DNA of 64,000 nt from Mastigias papua (Eukaryota; Cnidaria; Scyphozoa; Rhizostomeae; Mastigiidae): positions 7,310,428 to 7,374,427 of the forward strand of contig OZ025280.1 in the NCBI GenBank assembly GCA_964019165.1. Reading direction: 5' to 3'. The notes beneath the pieces are model-generated. The model ran no database searches and was not told the DNA's origin. It was given only the letters and a program-made list of their open reading frames with translations. Positions 60,403-64,000 of this stretch are shown in pieces (the first letter of the stretch is position 1; each line of letters begins with the position of its first letter). A program made the translations under genes and the position numbers.

Positions 60403-61098
60403 TTCCGAATAAATGGGGGTTGGGAATAATAGGGGGGTTGGAAAATGTTCTGCAAAATAGCAATTGTAGGATCGGTAAATAAAGACATGAATATTTCAAA
60501 GAACAACTTAGAAAGACTGATTAATCAAATATTGGCATAAAACAGTAAGACGAATGGACTTATAGTTGTAGGGTAAGCGATTATCAAATAAATTTCTGGT
60601 TAATCTCTAAGTTAATTAAAGTATTCTCTGTGTAAAACACAATTTCACTGAAAAAATCTTCAAATTTATTAAATGGGGGTGGGGCTGGAATAACTGCGGT
60701 CGGTTCGAAAATATTTCAAAATAAACAATCAGTGGAACGATTATCCGGTACTCAAGAGTACATTCCGTCACTTCAAAAAGAGGGTTTTGAGTTGATTCAC
60801 ATATATTTTACTAAATGGATGTAGTAACTGGCATGAAACCCTGGTTACATCTATATGTTTATTTAGTTTCTCATACTAGAAACGCAGTTCACTTACCAAA
60901 AATGGAAAAACGCATACTCTTACTGAACTCTTATACAGTAGAGGTATGTAACATGTTAAAACACGGGAGTGGCGTAACGCAATACAGATATGCAGATTAT
61001 TATTATTATCATTGTCAAATGCCTATTAAATCTTTTTTGCTCTTCCTGTAAATCCAAATCTAATCCATAGTTCTTAGGACATATAAGGTCACATAAAG

Positions 61099-62950
61099 TC
61101 AGTTGACAGTACATTCCTGAAGATATGAGCAGTGCCCAGTAGTGTGATCTTTTTTAGTTCTTCTAAGTACATTTTTTCCTAGTATCTTGTCAATGTTTGA
61201 TTTCATTCCTTTCTTTATAACTCCAAGTGCAGGTATAACAACAGGAATTGCAGTTACCTTCATTTTCCACATTTTGCCAATTTCTAAATCCATGTATTTA
61301 GAAAATTTTTCAACTTTCTTTATTGATACATTTCCACCCGATGTTATTGTCATATCAATCAGTTGGCACGTGCTGTTTATGTGATCTTTGATAATGATGT
61401 CAGACTTGTTAGCTTTTATTTCTTTATCTGTGTGTACCTGCATATCCCATATTAAAGTAACTTGGTCATTGCTCACGACAGTTTCTGGGTTATGATTACA
61501 TCATTTGGTTCGTTACAGGTAGACTGAATGCCTTACTAATTTTCCAGTGCATGTATGATGCAGCTTTACCATTACGTTAAGTGAATTCTGATTTTGCTAA
61601 GACTGGACATCCACTTCCAACGTGATCAATTGTTTCATTATATTGATTGCATAATCGAAATTTGGGATTCATTCCATTCTTGATTATTTCATTTTGATAT
61701 TGCTTTGTCATTAAACTTTGGTCCTGTGTTGCTATTATTAGGCCTTCTATCTCTGATTTTAATTCTGAACTTTATAACCACTGATGTCTTTTAGTTTCAT
61801 CAATATCTGGCCTCTTCAATCCTTTCAAGTACTGACCGTGCAGCGGTTTCTGTTCCCATCTTATTCTTATCTGTTCTTTTCCGTGTTGTTTTTACTAGAC
61901 TCTTGACTTCTTTGGCTTTATTTTTGACACTGTCGGTTTCCTTGTGCTCTGGTTGATCGACTCCTAGCTCTTGACAAAAGTTGAAAGCCTCTATTGTAGC
62001 AGAGTATAACTTCTTTTTCTTCTCATGGTCTAAAACTAATTTCATCATTTAGTCCTTGCTTTCTCTGAAATATGTTTCGAGACCAACAGTCACTATCTTG
62101 AAAGTTAACTCTATTTGCATTAGTCCCCTCCCTCCTTCGCTTCTTGGCAAGTACAGTCGATCCACATCTGCTTTTGGATGGTGCATTCTATCCATTGTCA
62201 AGAGTTTTCTTGTCTTTGTGTCAAGCTTTTTGAGATCACTTTTTTCAGAAAGAGTATATTCATACTGTATGTGATGACTGGGAAAGCAAGAGAGTTTATG
62301 GTTGTAATAAATTTAACTGCAGCAAGTTAACTCTTGAGTATCAGTTCAACTCTCCTATAATACTTCTTTCTTATCTTTTCTTTCATCTTTGCATGTTGAA
62401 TACCCTCAGCTTTATTTATTCAAAGGTATTTGTAGCTATCCTCTTGTTGCAACTATTCGAAGGTCATTTCTTCACGAAGCCTGATGGATGTTGTTGTAGT
62501 TAGTCTACACCTTATTAATTTAGCTGTGGCACATTTCTCTAGTCCAAATTTCATGTTTATGTCGTCACTAAATTTCTTAATTGTTTGAAACAAGCGCTCT
62601 TGTTCCTGGCTGTCTTTGCCAAATACCTTCAAAGCATCCATATAAAAGAGATGGTTGATTTTCTTTCCTTGGATGTCATAGCCGCAATTAGTAGAATGAA
62701 GCACGTTGCTTAGGGGGGCCAAAGCCAAGCATAAAGAAGCGGCGACAAAAATCGCCTTGAAATATTCCACTCTTTATTTCTATCAGTTGAGACGTCAGTG
62801 TGACGGTAGCGTGTCTTAGAAGCAATGTTGTTTTCCAGTTTTTCATGTTCACTTTCATAAAGTTAACAATCTCAGGCGATACATTGTAAAGCTCTAATGT
62901 CTTTATAATCCAGCTGTGTGGCACACTGTCGAATGCCTTCCTGTAGTCAA
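61099..62950 (-). mobile_element. RLE-type LINE (R2/NeSL/Hero-like), RT palm to endonuclease, dead
   Basis: On the minus strand: IDYRKAFDSVPHSWIIKTLE (motif A, about 62945), IKSGIFQGD, LALAPLSNVLHSTNCGYDI, HLFYMDALKVFGKD (motif C, about 62640), a region of frame breaks, a zinc-knuckle relic RLCNQYNETIDHVGSGCPVL (about 61640), then ILWDMQVHTDKEIK-like, KSDIIIKDHINSTCQLIDMT and IPVVIPALGVIKKGM (61476-61200), the restriction-like endonuclease. The YMDD box is YMDA, the endonuclease P-D is S-D, and the first knuckle Cys is Phe. Three key sites are therefore lost besides frameshifts. Confidence 0.8.
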
Positions 62951-63276
62951 TCTATGAGGTTGTCAGATTCTTCTATCTTGTTTTACAGTCTTCCATTATC
63001 ATTTTATTCACTAGGTGCTGAATCATTTTATTCACTTTCAGCCATATGATCCTCGTTTGCATCCTTTTTGCTCAGTGAGCAATAATCTACTTCAATTCAT
63101 TTCGTTTCATTTCATAATTATTATGTAAAGTTGGTGTTACATAGTTAAAAGAGACAAACTAATTAATACCAACTATTTACAATGTAATTTATAATCATCT
63201 AGGAAAAATAATATACAGGCTACACAACGAAATGGATAGGTCCTTTACAAATTCTGCTATTACATTTTTCACCCAT

Positions 63277-64000
63277 TCATGTTTTGATCTTTGTTTTGAA
63301 GCTTGCAACTGTTGATAGTTCCTTTATTCCATCGTTAAGATTGTTCCACAATAAGCTTCCTTTGAATGAGAGCGACTCCATGCCAAATTTTATCATCTTC
63401 GTAATCGGCAATTTACACAGATGCTTAGTTCTGAGATCATACTGAATCTCCTTCCTTTCATGCAGTTGCCAGATGTAAGATGAATTTAGATGGTTCATTG
63501 ACTTATAGATTTCTAGCATCCATTTTTGGAGATTTTTCATATGGATCGTTACAGTGTCACTTTTCTTCAAAAGTGTATTAAGGGAAGAGTCATGACCATT
63601 GTGGAGTATTCTTAAAGCACGCTTAAGAGTACGGTTTATTCTATGGTTGGGGACTTTGCCACAAAACACCATTCTAATGGGCAATAGTTAAAGCTTGAGA
63701 TAATTACTGTCTTAAACAGTTTCATTGCCTGTTCTCTTGAGAGATAAATATTTAACCTCCTTAAAGCACTGACTTTCTGTTTGTCTTATCGCATAGTGTT
63801 TTTTCATGCTTATTGAATCGAAGCTGATTCAAGAAGTTTAACATTTTCAGTGGATGATATTTTTACACCCTCAATATTCAAGCGTAACTTGTGTTTTTCA
63901 TTTAGTCCCAGGAACATCAATTGGAACATATCAGGGTTTGCAACCATACCATTAGCATAGGATCAATTTAGTAGTGTATTTAGGTCGTTTCCTAAATTTG
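63277..64000 (-). mobile_element. LINE RT C-terminal part, running off the window
   Basis: Minus strand, from the right edge: MFQLMFLGLN, KLRLNIEGVKISSTENVKLL, then after frame breaks a 135-codon frame (63684-63277) with LKRALRILHNGHDSSLNTLL, SMNHLNSSYIW and LSFKGSLLWNNLNDGIKEL. This is the post-palm end of a Jockey/CR1-like reverse transcriptase. At least two frameshifts lie between 63690 and 63840. The rest of the element is outside the window. Confidence 0.75.

Larger units (their letters stand above)
59253..61098. other. Non-coding region with a duplicated block
   Basis: Carries two alignable blocks (59496-59600 and 60302-60402) and two GGGGGTTGG/GGGGGTGGGG stretches at about 60413 and 60673 in similar contexts, suggesting an internally repeated or tandem-inserted element. 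No coding signature seen. Confidence 0.4.

Overview
The window is AT-rich eukaryotic DNA from an invertebrate animal. Genes have short exons and GT-AG introns of about 0.1-2.4 kb, and the space between them is packed with decayed transposons and long dinucleotide tracts. The gene set (TOP3B, RNF141, a cytochrome b5 reductase, a repeat-protein family) and the mix of non-LTR elements, a Penelope-like element and hAT/Harbinger elements fit a cnidarian, a sponge or another invertebrate metazoan. The species cannot be fixed from the sequence.

Four host genes can be read. (1) 485-2227 (+) holds the last two exons of DNA topoisomerase 3-beta, ending in an RGG-rich tail. (2) 4852-9785 (-) is a complete seven-exon RNF141-like RING E3 ligase, including a 25-bp micro-exon; all splice phases close. 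(3) 22010-31383 (+) is a complete NADH-cytochrome b5 reductase in nine exons; only the tiny first exon is uncertain. (4) 53420-57339 (+) is a two-exon, 494-residue protein with a myristoylation-type N-terminus and four tandem repeats of about 112 residues. I know of no function for it, and it is the best candidate here for undescribed host biology. The four genes show no common pathway and no operon-like arrangement.

The rest is mostly mobile DNA. 13.0-21.9 kb has LINE fragments of the APE and restriction-like-endonuclease (RLE) types, plus two hAT-type MITEs with perfect 8-bp target duplications. 33.4-42.3 kb is a nested cluster: a LINE inside a MITE, PIF/Harbinger relics, three LINE 3' ends, a third hAT MITE and two long TA tracts. 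42.9-46.8 kb has a large inverted-repeat element with a pogo-like element inside it, and a Harbinger-like MITE with TTA duplications. 47.2-51.9 kb has a long LINE copy, with a possible SGNH hydrolase relic in ORF1, abutting an RLE LINE fragment. 57.8-59.2 kb is a Penelope-like element bounded by inverted repeats that carry hammerhead-ribozyme-like motifs; a third such motif lies in a cytochrome b5 reductase intron. 61.1-64.0 kb has an RLE LINE with a mutated catalytic motif and the end of another LINE.

Every retroelement open frame examined carries stops, frameshifts, truncation or lost key residues, so most of the mobile DNA looks dead. All readings were made by eye from the sequence; no alignment or database search was run.
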